Source: UBA11606 sp964504305 (GTDB lineage: Bacteria > Actinomycetota > Acidimicrobiia > Acidimicrobiales > Aldehydirespiratoraceae). Taken from it: DNA of 64,000 nucleotides. A program made the translations under genes and the position numbers. The notes under the pieces are model-generated. The model was not told where the DNA came from and did no database searches. It worked only from the letters and a program-made list of their open reading frames with translations. This document shows positions 53,137 through 60,313 of the stretch, piece by piece. Numbering within the stretch: position 1 is the stretch's first letter; every line of letters starts with the position of its first letter. The DNA lies in NCBI GenBank assembly GCA_964504305.1, contig CAZDEB010000010.1, positions 62,001 through 126,000 of the forward strand, read 5' to 3'.

Positions 53137-53759
53137 CGCGCCAGCTCCAAAGTTCGTAGTGACCGGGGAAGTCGACACGACAACAACCCCGCATCGACGC
53201 ACCGGGCGACGGCCGGGTCGGCACTAACCCGTCGCCAAGGCTCGACCCCGATCGCCGCGGCAATATCGCGATGGTTCAGCGCTCGGCCCGGTTCTTCGAT
53301 CAGGACGACTCGGGTCGACGCCGCCACTCGCCCTGCTCGTCGAACAGCGAGGTAGCAACTGCGCAGCACCAGGACCGACTCACAATCGGACGCCCACCAG
53401 GGACCCTCAGCCAGTACCCCGGCGTCCACCACAACATCGCGGCTCGACGCCGACAAGACCGACGCCAACATCGGCAACCGGTCTGCCGATGGAGCCTGGC
53501 CGTACGGCAACAACGACAGGTTCGCTTGAACCGAGACCTCGAGGGTGCGCAACGCATCGACCGGCACGTCATCACCTCCGGCCATCCAATCGCCCACACC
53601 AGCGCCGGTCGGTGGAGGGCACCCAAGAACGGCGGGCTGGTCACCGGCCAGATCGACCAGCAACGTCTCGCGGCCATTGGCCGCCGATCGCAACGCCAAA
53701 GCGGCGGCGGTTACCGACGTGCCGACGCCGCCCTTAACCGACCAACACACAACAAACAC
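53133..53759 (-). CDS. TadZ/CpaE-like MinD-family protein (Ssd-like)
   Basis: A 208-residue P-loop protein that localises the Tad apparatus; the mycobacterial counterpart is called Ssd. The deviant Walker A reads VKGGVGTSVTAAAL, with Thr where the ATP-binding Lys is expected, as in other actinobacterial members, so nucleotide hydrolysis is doubtful. GTG 53759 has GGGAG upstream. It heads the tad operon and is divergent from the HAD gene. Confidence 0.85.
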   Translation of the reverse strand: MFVVCWSVKGGVGTSVTAAALALRSAANGRETLLVDLAGDQPAVLGCPPPTGAGVGDWMAGGDDVPVDALRTLEVSVQANLSLLPYGQAPSADRLPMLASVLSASSRDVVVDAGVLAEGPWWASDCESVLVLRSCYLAVRRAGRVAASTRVVLIEEPGRALNHRDIAAAIGVEPWRRVSADPAVARCVDAGLLSCRLPRSLRTLELAR

Positions 53760-53823
53760 GACTGTCTCCCGGACTCATGGGTTCGACGGGGAAGTCGCGA
53801 CCCGCACCATACGGTCAACCACC

Positions 53824-53829
53824 TACGAT
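53824..53829 (+). promoter_or_regulatory. Leaderless -10 box of the HAD-IB gene
   Basis: TACGAT, then 6 nt, then ATG at 53836. Confidence 0.6.
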
Positions 53830-53835
53830 GCCAAC

Positions 53836-54651
53836 ATGACTGAGGCTGCCTTCTTCGATCTCGACAAGACGGTGATCGCCAAAGCCGCGATGCTCGCCTT
53901 CGGCCCGAGCCTGCAAAAGGCTGGGATGCTCAACCGTTGGCTCGTAGCCCGCGCCCTTTGGGGCCAAATCGTTTTTCGCTATCTCGGCGCCGACGAGGGG
54001 CGCATGGTCAAGATGCGAGAAACCGCTTTGAAAGTCGCGGCCGGATGGGAAAAGGAACGCATCTCGGCGCTGGTCGACAACGCCCTCACCGAGGTAATCG
54101 ATCCACTCGTCTACGACGAAGCGGTCGAGTTGATCGAGTCTCATCAAGACGCCGGCCGGCGGGTCTACCTCGTGTCGGCGTCCCCCGAAGAAATCGTTTT
54201 ACCTTTGGCCCGTCACCTAGGGGTCGACGACGCAATCGCGACCCGGGCTCGCATCGATCAAACCGGCCGTTACACCGGCGAGGTCGAGTTTTATTCGGCC
54301 GGGGAACACAAAGTCACCGCTATCAACGAGCAGGCCGAACTTCACGATCTCGACTTATCGGCCTCGTTTGCCTATTCCGATTCGGTAACCGACCTGCCAA
54401 TGCTCGAGGCGGTCGGGCATCCCGTAGCCGTGAACCCCGACAAGGCACTCCTGAAAGAGGCCCTCGATCGAGGCTGGGAGATCCGGGTGTTCGAAAACCC
54501 TCGCCCACTCACCGAAGCCCGCACCGTACAGCCTCCGAAACCGGCGACGGTAGGCGCGGTGGGAGCCGCGGTCGCAGCCGGAGCCGCCCTGATCTGGCGC
54601 AGCCGCCGCAACACGAAGCGGTCGCGGTGGAGCAGCCTCAGACGTCTTTGA
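53836..54651 (+). CDS. HAD-superfamily subfamily IB hydrolase (phosphoserine-phosphatase-like)
   Basis: A 271-residue phosphatase. Motif I is AFFDLDKTVIAKA (catalytic Asp-x-Asp), motif II VYLVSASPEEIVLPLA, and motif IV FAYSDSVTDLPMLEAVG. A hydrophobic stretch near the C-terminus (VGAVGAAVAAGAALIW) followed by a very basic end suggests membrane attachment. The gene is divergent from the tad locus, as its mycobacterial orthologue is. Substrate unknown, perhaps a lipid or amino-acid phosphate. Confidence 0.85.
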   Translation: MTEAAFFDLDKTVIAKAAMLAFGPSLQKAGMLNRWLVARALWGQIVFRYLGADEGRMVKMRETALKVAAGWEKERISALVDNALTEVIDPLVYDEAVELIESHQDAGRRVYLVSASPEEIVLPLARHLGVDDAIATRARIDQTGRYTGEVEFYSAGEHKVTAINEQAELHDLDLSASFAYSDSVTDLPMLEAVGHPVAVNPDKALLKEALDRGWEIRVFENPRPLTEARTVQPPKPATVGAVGAAVAAGAALIWRSRRNTKRSRWSSLRRL

Positions 54652-54718
54652 CCTTGCGGGCCAACACCACCAGCAGGGCTACAAAGGCGACAAGAAGGAG
54701 CTTGCGGTTCTTCGACAT
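54638..54718 (-). CDS. Possible 26-residue membrane peptide
   Basis: Reads MSKNRKLLLVAFVALLVVL then ARKVKDV, a single hydrophobic helix between two basic ends. It resembles very short membrane peptides annotated in actinobacteria, but no RBS or -10 box is clear, and it overlaps the 3' end of the HAD gene by 14 bp on the other strand. Treat as tentative. Confidence 0.35.
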   Translation of the reverse strand: MSKNRKLLLVAFVALLVVLARKVKDV

Positions 54719-54776
54719 GTATTTACGCTAGCGACCCGCAGGAGGGATTTTCGGTCGCGCCGCTAGTCTCGCCTGC

Positions 54777-54872
54777 GGAGGTGTCCGAGCGCCTGGTGGG
54801 CTCCCCCGCCTTCAAAGCGGGTGGGATGGGTGATCCCTGTCCGGCGGGTTCGATTCCCGTCCACCTCCGCCA
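54777..54872 (+). tRNA. selC: Selenocysteine tRNA (anticodon TCA)
   Basis: A 96-nt tRNA including the encoded CCA. The acceptor GGAGGTG pairs with CACCTCC; the anticodon arm CCCGCCTTCAAAGCGGG carries TCA, which reads UGA; a long variable arm (around GGGATGGGTGATCCC) and the T-arm GGCGGGTTCGATTCCCGTC follow. Length, long variable arm and discriminator G match bacterial selC. The organism therefore decodes some UGA codons as selenocysteine; selA, selB and selD are not in the window. Confidence 0.95.
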
Positions 54873-54877
54873 CAAGT

Positions 54878-54911
54878 TGGCGCCGCCAGGCAAATGGCAC
54901 CACTAGGCAAA
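54878..54911. repeat. Two-copy 17-bp tandem duplication after selC
   Basis: TGGCGCCGCCAGGCAAA (54878-54894) is followed by TGGCACCACTAGGCAAA (54895-54911), 14 of 17 identical. It lies between selC and the stop of the convergent sigma factor gene. Confidence 0.75.
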
Positions 54912-54928
54912 GAGAGCGGCGTGGTGAG

Positions 54929-55867
54929 TTAGACGCTCAGGAGGTCGCGGGCGCCGGTGTCAGAAGAGGGATGGCGAAGTTTGGACATCGCTCGGGCCTC
55001 AATTTGGCGAATGCGTTCGCGGGTGAGATCGAAATGCTCGCCCACCTCTTCGAGGGTGCGGGGTTCGCCACGATCGAGGCCGAACCGAAGCTTGAGAATT
55101 TCGCGTTCGCGTTCGTCGAGCGGAGCGAGCAACCGAGCAATCTCGTCGGGAAGCAGCGATGTGGCGGCCACCTCGAAAGGCGAATCGGCCCCCCGGTCTT
55201 CGACCACGTCACCAAGTTCGGCATCGCCGTCTTCGCGGAGGGGTTCTGACAACGACAAGGGTTCGGCGGCAAATCGCAACGCCTCGGTGACCTTGTCTTC
55301 GGGCATCTCGACTTCGATCGCCAACTCGGCCAACGTGGCCGGGCGACCGTACTTGAGTTCGAGTCGGGCCCGAGCCTTTTGAAGGCGAGCCAGGGTGTCG
55401 CCAGCATGCACCGGGAGACGAATTGTGCGACCGGTGTTGGCAATACCGCGGGTGATGGCCTGACGGATCCACCAGGTGGCGTACGTCGAAAACTTGAACC
55501 CCTTGCGCCAGTCGAACTTTTCGACGGCGTGCATAAGGCCGAGATTGCCCTCTTGAATCAAGTCGAGCAGTGGCAACCCCGACGCTTGATACTTCTTGGC
55601 TATCGAGACAACCAGGCGAAGGTTTGATTGCACGAAGGTGCGTTCGGCTCGTTCGCCCTCGCGCATCGATTTGCGGATCTCTCGCTTCTTGGCCGGGGTG
55701 AGATCGGTTTCGGGGCTCTCGAACTCGACGCGGGCCTCTGCGCCCTTTTCGATGGCCTGGGCCAAGCGAACTTCGTCTTCTTTGGTAAGAAGCGGATATT
55801 GGCCGATATCAGTGAGATACAGGCGGACGAGATCTTCTTCGTCTCGTTCGACTCGCTCCTTCGCCAC
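54929..55867 (-). CDS. RNA polymerase sigma-70 factor, group 1/2 (SigA/SigB type)
   Basis: A 312-residue sigma factor. Region 1.2 is DLVRLYLTDIGQYPLLTKEDE, region 2 is NLRLVVSIAKKY to FKFSTYATWWIRQAITR, region 3 follows, and region 4 is LRFGLDRGEPRTLEEVGEHFDLTRERIRQIEARAMSKLR. The short N-terminus and length suggest a SigB/HrdB-like factor; whether it is the principal sigma factor cannot be decided here. GTG 55867 has GGGAGGA upstream. It meets selC tail to tail. The 112 bases up to the nadE stop show no other clear site. Confidence 0.93.
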   Translation of the reverse strand: MAKERVERDEEDLVRLYLTDIGQYPLLTKEDEVRLAQAIEKGAEARVEFESPETDLTPAKKREIRKSMREGERAERTFVQSNLRLVVSIAKKYQASGLPLLDLIQEGNLGLMHAVEKFDWRKGFKFSTYATWWIRQAITRGIANTGRTIRLPVHAGDTLARLQKARARLELKYGRPATLAELAIEVEMPEDKVTEALRFAAEPLSLSEPLREDGDAELGDVVEDRGADSPFEVAATSLLPDEIARLLAPLDEREREILKLRFGLDRGEPRTLEEVGEHFDLTRERIRQIEARAMSKLRHPSSDTGARDLLSV

Positions 55868-55979
55868 CGAAGTCCTCCCGTAGATCGACCGTTCAGGGCA
55901 CGATACCGAGTGATGAGGGTCGCACCACCAGCACAGCCGATGCGATTACTTCGACACTTTCGGTGACCAGCCTGAATAG

Positions 55980-57758
55980 TCAGCCGCGATAACGGTTGAC
56001 AATCGGCATCCGGCGATCCCGGCCGAAAGCCTTCTTGGTGATCCGAGGACCAATAGGGGTCTGACGGCGCTTGAATTCGGCGATGTCGACAAGGTGGCAC
56101 ACCTGCCGGATGATCGCCCGGTCGGCCCCCTCGATTCCGAGGCCAACAATCTCACTGACAGTGTGATCGTCTTCGACGTAAGCCTGCAAAATCGGATCAA
56201 GAACCTCGTACGCGGGCAGCGACTGATCATCACGTTGATCGGGTTTGAGCTCGGCCGACGGCGCTTTGCTCAGCACGGACTCGGGGATCCAAGCAACGTC
56301 AGCTTGTTCGTTGCGCCAACGGCAAAGTTCGTAGACGTTCAGTTTCCACACATCTTTGATCACCGCAAACGCTCCCGCGGTATCGCCATAGAGCGTCGAG
56401 TAACCGACCGCCGCTTCGCTCTTGTTGCCGGTGGTGAGCACCAGCCAGCCGTGTTCGTTGGCCAGCGCCATCAAGATCACGCCGCGGATCCGGCTTTGGA
56501 GATTCTGATCGGTCAGGTCGCCGACTTCGATCTTGGCGTCGGCAACATGAGGGACGATCATGTCGAGCAACGAAGCGTGAGCGGATTCTATCGGCACCGT
56601 GCGAGTGTCGACGCCCAGGTTCGATCCGAGCGTTTCGGCATCGGACACGGAGTGATCGCTCGAGTAACGCGACGGCATGAGAATGCCATGGACGTTCTCG
56701 GCTCCGAGAGCATCGACCGCGATGGCCGCAACGATCGACGAGTCGACCCCACCCGACAGGCCCAGGCAAACCTCTTCGAAACCAGACTTGCGGACGTAGT
56801 CGCGCACGCCCAGAACCAAGGTCTGCCACTGCTCGGCAAGCGGGCTCAGGTGAGCAGACATCGGGCCGGCTCGCAAAGCGCGAGGGGCGTCCCGAGCGGC
56901 CGTCACGTGGGTGGACGGATATTGGTCGAGTGCTTCAGGCGGGACCGACAAGGCAACGTCAAACACGTCGAGCGACTCGACAAAAGACGCGCATCGAGCG
57001 GTTACCCGAGGACCTTCCGGGCTGGGACTGACCACAAAGGAACCGCCGTCAAATACCAGCTCGTCTTGGCCTCCCACCAGATTTGCGTACACAACCGGGA
57101 TCGACGATTCGGCGACTCGCTCTTCGATGACTGTTTCTCGGACTTGTTGTTTGCCACCGCGAAACGGCGACCCGTTGATGTTGATCACCAGCCGAGCTCC
57201 ACCACGCGCCAACTGAGTGACGGGACCGTCAGGGATCCACGAGTCCTCACACAACGTGACGCCAACCGGCACCCCGGCGATCTCGTAGAGACCCAGGGAC
57301 TGATCACCGGGGCGAAAGTGTCGCAGCTCGTCGAAGACGTCGTAGTTGGGCAGGTGGCGCTTGTGGTAAGTGCCAAAGATCTTCCCCTCGGCGCACACCG
57401 CCACCGCGTTCCATACCCCGTTGAAGAAATCGATGCCCGCAACGTCTTGCACGAGGCGATCGGCCGCGCCACCAAAATCGTCGCCGTCAGCAAAGCCGAC
57501 GATGGCGGCCGTACGTCCGGTACCGGCCGCGAACTTCTCGAGGGTGGCCCGATTGTCGGCTATGAATCCTGGCTTCAGGACGAGATCCTCGGGGGGATAA
57601 CCCGTGAGAGTCATCTCGGGCAGGATCACAACATCGGCTCCGAGATCGGATGCTTCTTCGACCACGGCCAAGGCTCGGGCGAGGTTGCCCTCTAGGTCGC
57701 CGACCACAGCATTGAACTGCGATATGGCGATGCGCAGGGCCCGCGGAAGTTCGCTCAT
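55980..57758 (-). CDS. nadE: NAD+ synthetase, glutamine-hydrolysing
   Basis: Final step of NAD synthesis, amidating nicotinate adenine dinucleotide. The 592-residue protein combines an N-terminal nitrilase-type glutaminase (Glu in VVILPEMTLTGYPPEDL, Cys in VGVTLCEDSWIPDG) with a C-terminal synthetase (PP-loop LGLSGGVDSSIVAAIAV, and TGNKSEAAVGYSTLYGD). ATG 57758 has TACGCT seven bases upstream, so the message is probably leaderless. Confidence 0.96.
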   Translation of the reverse strand: MSELPRALRIAISQFNAVVGDLEGNLARALAVVEEASDLGADVVILPEMTLTGYPPEDLVLKPGFIADNRATLEKFAAGTGRTAAIVGFADGDDFGGAADRLVQDVAGIDFFNGVWNAVAVCAEGKIFGTYHKRHLPNYDVFDELRHFRPGDQSLGLYEIAGVPVGVTLCEDSWIPDGPVTQLARGGARLVININGSPFRGGKQQVRETVIEERVAESSIPVVYANLVGGQDELVFDGGSFVVSPSPEGPRVTARCASFVESLDVFDVALSVPPEALDQYPSTHVTAARDAPRALRAGPMSAHLSPLAEQWQTLVLGVRDYVRKSGFEEVCLGLSGGVDSSIVAAIAVDALGAENVHGILMPSRYSSDHSVSDAETLGSNLGVDTRTVPIESAHASLLDMIVPHVADAKIEVGDLTDQNLQSRIRGVILMALANEHGWLVLTTGNKSEAAVGYSTLYGDTAGAFAVIKDVWKLNVYELCRWRNEQADVAWIPESVLSKAPSAELKPDQRDDQSLPAYEVLDPILQAYVEDDHTVSEIVGLGIEGADRAIIRQVCHLVDIAEFKRRQTPIGPRITKKAFGRDRRMPIVNRYRG

Positions 57759-57765
57759 GGGCTAC

Positions 57766-57771
57766 AGCGTA
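57766..57771 (-). promoter_or_regulatory. Leaderless -10 box of nadE
   Basis: TACGCT, then 7 nt, then ATG at 57758. Confidence 0.6.
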
Positions 57772-57833
57772 CGAGCGAGACCTATACGACGCATCCGACA
57801 TCGAGAACGGGGCAGGGTCGAATCCCGTCAAGA

Positions 57834-57851
57834 ATACCAAATTGGTATACT
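57834..57851 (+). promoter_or_regulatory. Operator overlapping the leaderless promoter of the toxin-antitoxin pair
   Basis: ATACCAA-A-TTGGTAT (57834-57848) is a perfect 7-bp inverted repeat. Its right arm overlaps the -10 box TATACT (57846-57851), which ends six bases before the antitoxin ATG. This is the expected layout for autorepression by the ribbon-helix-helix antitoxin. Confidence 0.8.
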
Positions 57852-57857
57852 CCGTTG

Positions 57858-58112
57858 ATGGCCACAGAACAGATCGCCGTACGGCTGCCCATGCCTCTCC
57901 TGTCCGAACTCGACAACCTCGTCACAAGCGGCGCATACAAGAGCCGAGCTGCCGCAGTTCGAGCTGGGATCGAAGCCATCATGCGCCTCGAACGCCAACG
58001 CCAAACGGACCAAGCCGTCGTCGATGGCTATGCCCTCCAGCCACCCACCGAAGGCGAAGACCACGCGGCACTCGCATCACTTCGCGAAGCAATCATTGAC
58101 GAACCATGGTGA
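57858..58112 (+). CDS. Ribbon-helix-helix antitoxin
   Basis: An 84-residue CopG/MazE-type antitoxin. The N-terminal strand TEQIAVRLPMPLLSELDNLV and the helix KSRAAAVRAGIEAIMRLER form the DNA-binding fold; the acidic C-terminal tail would bind and block the toxin. The ATG lies directly at the predicted transcript start. Its stop overlaps the toxin start by seven bases. Confidence 0.88.
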   Translation: MATEQIAVRLPMPLLSELDNLVTSGAYKSRAAAVRAGIEAIMRLERQRQTDQAVVDGYALQPPTEGEDHAALASLREAIIDEPW

Positions 58113-58426
58113 CCAGTCCCGACCGAGGCCAGATCTGGTGGGGCGAAATCGAAAAAGTCGGCCGACGCCCGTTTCTCATCATGACGCGATCGGCGGCCAT
58201 CCCAGTCCTCAACAACGTCCTCGCCGCACCGATAACGCGCACGATCAGAGCAATACCGACCGAACTGTCGCTCGGACCCGATGATGGCATGCCCAGCGAC
58301 TGCGTCGCGAGCTTCGACAATCTGAGAGTCGTCCCCAAGGCCTACCTTGTCGACCAGATCTGCACGCTTCGGCCGCTTCGGCTGCTCGAAGCATGCGCGG
58401 CGCTACAAGCCGCCGTCGACTGCTAG
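58106..58426 (+). CDS. MazF/PemK-family endoribonuclease toxin
   Basis: A 106-residue toxin that cleaves mRNA. Family features are RGQIWWGEIEKVGRRPFLIMTR at the N-terminus, VLAAPITRTIRAIPTE, and the C-terminal FDNLRVVPKAYLVDQICTL. ATG 58106 and GTG 58109 are both possible starts. Translation is coupled to the antitoxin, and the pair sits alone between nadE and the PEBP-like gene. Confidence 0.9.
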   Translation: MVTSPDRGQIWWGEIEKVGRRPFLIMTRSAAIPVLNNVLAAPITRTIRAIPTELSLGPDDGMPSDCVASFDNLRVVPKAYLVDQICTLRPLRLLEACAALQAAVDC

Positions 58427-58454
58427 ACACCGCAACACGTGGGGCGTGTTCCTG

Positions 58455-59789
58455 TCAGGCAGACTCGGAAATGAACCACCCGGTAGCGATCGAGAAACGC
58501 TTCAGCCATCCCAGGCCAGGGTCGTCGACAAAATCAGTCGTGGGGTTACACAGGGCGAAGACCGTGAACAGATGCTTCACACCCGGCATTCCCGTTCCTC
58601 GATACATGAAATCGCCTTCGATGTCTTCGTACTGTGCATACCCTCCACCGGGTGTCGATTGCTCGATCGCGCCCTCGGGAAGTGGAATCCTCTGGGATGA
58701 TTGCGCCAACCCGGTGGCTGAAGGATCGATCCCTGTCACGAGCCAGGTGGCCGCACCCACGGGAACCCCGCCAGACCCAGCCTCGTCGATCGACGGTCCG
58801 CCCCACCAGAGGAGAGGATCTTCTGCGTACAAGGCGGCGCGTTCGTCGTCCAACCGCAGCACGAGAATTGCTATCTCGGTGGTCTCCTCGGGAACCAACG
58901 ACCAGTCGAACGCCGGCGCCAAGAAACCGTTGCCACCCGACCCGAATTCAATCGGAATGACCGGTTGCACATCTGGGCTCGTCAACTCAAGAATCAACTC
59001 CTGCTCGCGAACGGCAGCACATGGGTCCGCGGCGACAGTTGAAGCGGTATTGGCCTGTGCCTGATCGGCTGAAGTGTCGTCGACTTCGCCCGAGATGTCG
59101 CCGTTCGTGTCCGATCTGATTTCCCCGTCTCCGCCTGTTATGAAGACCAATCCGAGCACGAGTATCGAACCGAGAACTCCACCGATCCCTATCCAGACCT
59201 TCCACTTGCTGAAGTTGAACGCCGTCGAACTGGGACTCGGTGCCGGGTCGGAATCTGGCGGAAGCACATAGTCGGTTGGAATGTAGTCGGGGTTCGACCC
59301 GGCGGAGTCCACCATCTTGGTGCCGTCGGGGAGGGTAATGGTCGGGCCGGCGCCGTACGAAAGCTGCCATTCAGGATCAGAATCCGTGTCAGGCCCGAAA
59401 TCAACGTCGATATCGGCGGGGTCTTTCGGAAACACCAACTTCTCTGGGCCCGGATATTGACGAGCCCACCCTCGGAGGAGTTTGAGTTGCGACTCGCGGC
59501 CGAGACGCGCGAATGCTGCCGACCAATCGACGCGTTTGATCATGTCCCGCGGTCCGAGATCCGAACTGCCGGAGATAATGCCTTGATTATCGAGAAGCGT
59601 CTTGCCTCCTTGGTGAAGCTCATCATCAATACGCGTCTCTACTTCGCCGCTGAGCGGTCCGATGTCGTTGATCGCATCGAGGGTGGATTCGAATTGATCA
59701 GTGCCGGCGACGTTGTCATCGAACCAAGACTGCAACTCGGCATCGGTGAATCGGTCGAAGTCTGTGTCGAAGGGGTCCGGTGGAGCCAT
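58455..59789 (-). CDS. Membrane-anchored protein with C-terminal PEBP-like domain
   Basis: A 444-residue protein of unknown function. The first 190 residues are acidic and soluble-looking, with a Pro/Ser-rich end; residues 197-218 are one membrane helix (VWIGIGGVLGSILVLGLVFI). An acidic linker follows, and residues 262-440 resemble the PEBP (YbhB/YbcL) fold: APAFDWSLVPEETTEIAILVL, then WLVTGIDPSATGL, and YRGTGMPGVKHLFTVFAL. So a PEBP domain is probably displayed outside the cell. ATG 59789 is used; TTG 59801 is an alternative. Confidence 0.65.
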   Translation of the reverse strand: MAPPDPFDTDFDRFTDAELQSWFDDNVAGTDQFESTLDAINDIGPLSGEVETRIDDELHQGGKTLLDNQGIISGSSDLGPRDMIKRVDWSAAFARLGRESQLKLLRGWARQYPGPEKLVFPKDPADIDVDFGPDTDSDPEWQLSYGAGPTITLPDGTKMVDSAGSNPDYIPTDYVLPPDSDPAPSPSSTAFNFSKWKVWIGIGGVLGSILVLGLVFITGGDGEIRSDTNGDISGEVDDTSADQAQANTASTVAADPCAAVREQELILELTSPDVQPVIPIEFGSGGNGFLAPAFDWSLVPEETTEIAILVLRLDDERAALYAEDPLLWWGGPSIDEAGSGGVPVGAATWLVTGIDPSATGLAQSSQRIPLPEGAIEQSTPGGGYAQYEDIEGDFMYRGTGMPGVKHLFTVFALCNPTTDFVDDPGLGWLKRFSIATGWFISESA

Positions 59790-59902
59790 GGATTCGCTCA
59801 ATTCAGATCGGCAGTCAGCGCAAGCACCCTAGTTGACAGCGGGTCAAGCCCCATAGCCGCCGGATTTAGCACATACCTTGGGCGCCAGGACCGTCAGCGG
59901 CG

Positions 59903-60306
59903 ACGCATCCGCTGACTGGTCTGGCCAACCGATTGATCGTGACCGACCGACTCAGTCAGGCACTACGTAGGTCGGTGCGCACTCAAGAGAGTTGGACGGC
60001 CGGGTCTACGACATCACGGCCAGCGTCGGAATTGTCGGCGCTACCAGCGGGGACCGCGACTCCAACTACGTGCTGCGACGCGCTGACACCGCCATGTACC
60101 ACGCCAAGGACATGGGGAGAGACCGAATCGAGAGCAACGACCGGAGTTGAGGCACTGTTGCGCTGGCATCCGACGAGTCATGATGCCATTGGCCGGGCCG
60201 AGTTCATTCCGATCGCTGATGATTGCGGAAGCCGAATACGGCTGCGATGAAGCACAGAGCTTCTACCTCGGGCGCCCGCTGCCACCGCGACGAGACACGT
60301 CACCCC
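59903..60306 (+). pseudogene. Decayed GGDEF-EAL (cyclic di-GMP) gene
   Basis: Fragments of one gene remain in two frames. HPLTGLANRLIVTDRLSQAL (from 59906) is the start of a GGDEF domain; GRVYDITASVGIVGA and RRADTAMYHAKDMGRDRIE (about 60000-60148, another frame) are its end, so the catalytic GGDEF motif itself is deleted. EALLRWHPTS and AEFIPIADDCG (about 60150-60230) begin an EAL domain, and YGCDEAQSFYLGRPLP (about 60238-60290) ends it, with the middle lost. Several deletions and stops rule out function. This fills most of the largest gap of the window (59790-60313). Confidence 0.8.
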
Positions 60307-60313
60307 CGGGAAC

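Noticed and set aside
54777..54872. Reading the tRNA as tRNA-Ser or tRNA-Leu because of the long variable arm
   Set aside because: The anticodon loop CTTCAAA gives TCA, and the length and arm match selC.
57810..57832. T-arm-like sequence GGGTCGAATCCC near the toxin-antitoxin genes, considered as a tRNA remnant or attachment site
   Set aside because: One base short of a normal T-loop, no other tRNA arms, and no matching tRNA 3' end or integrase in the window.
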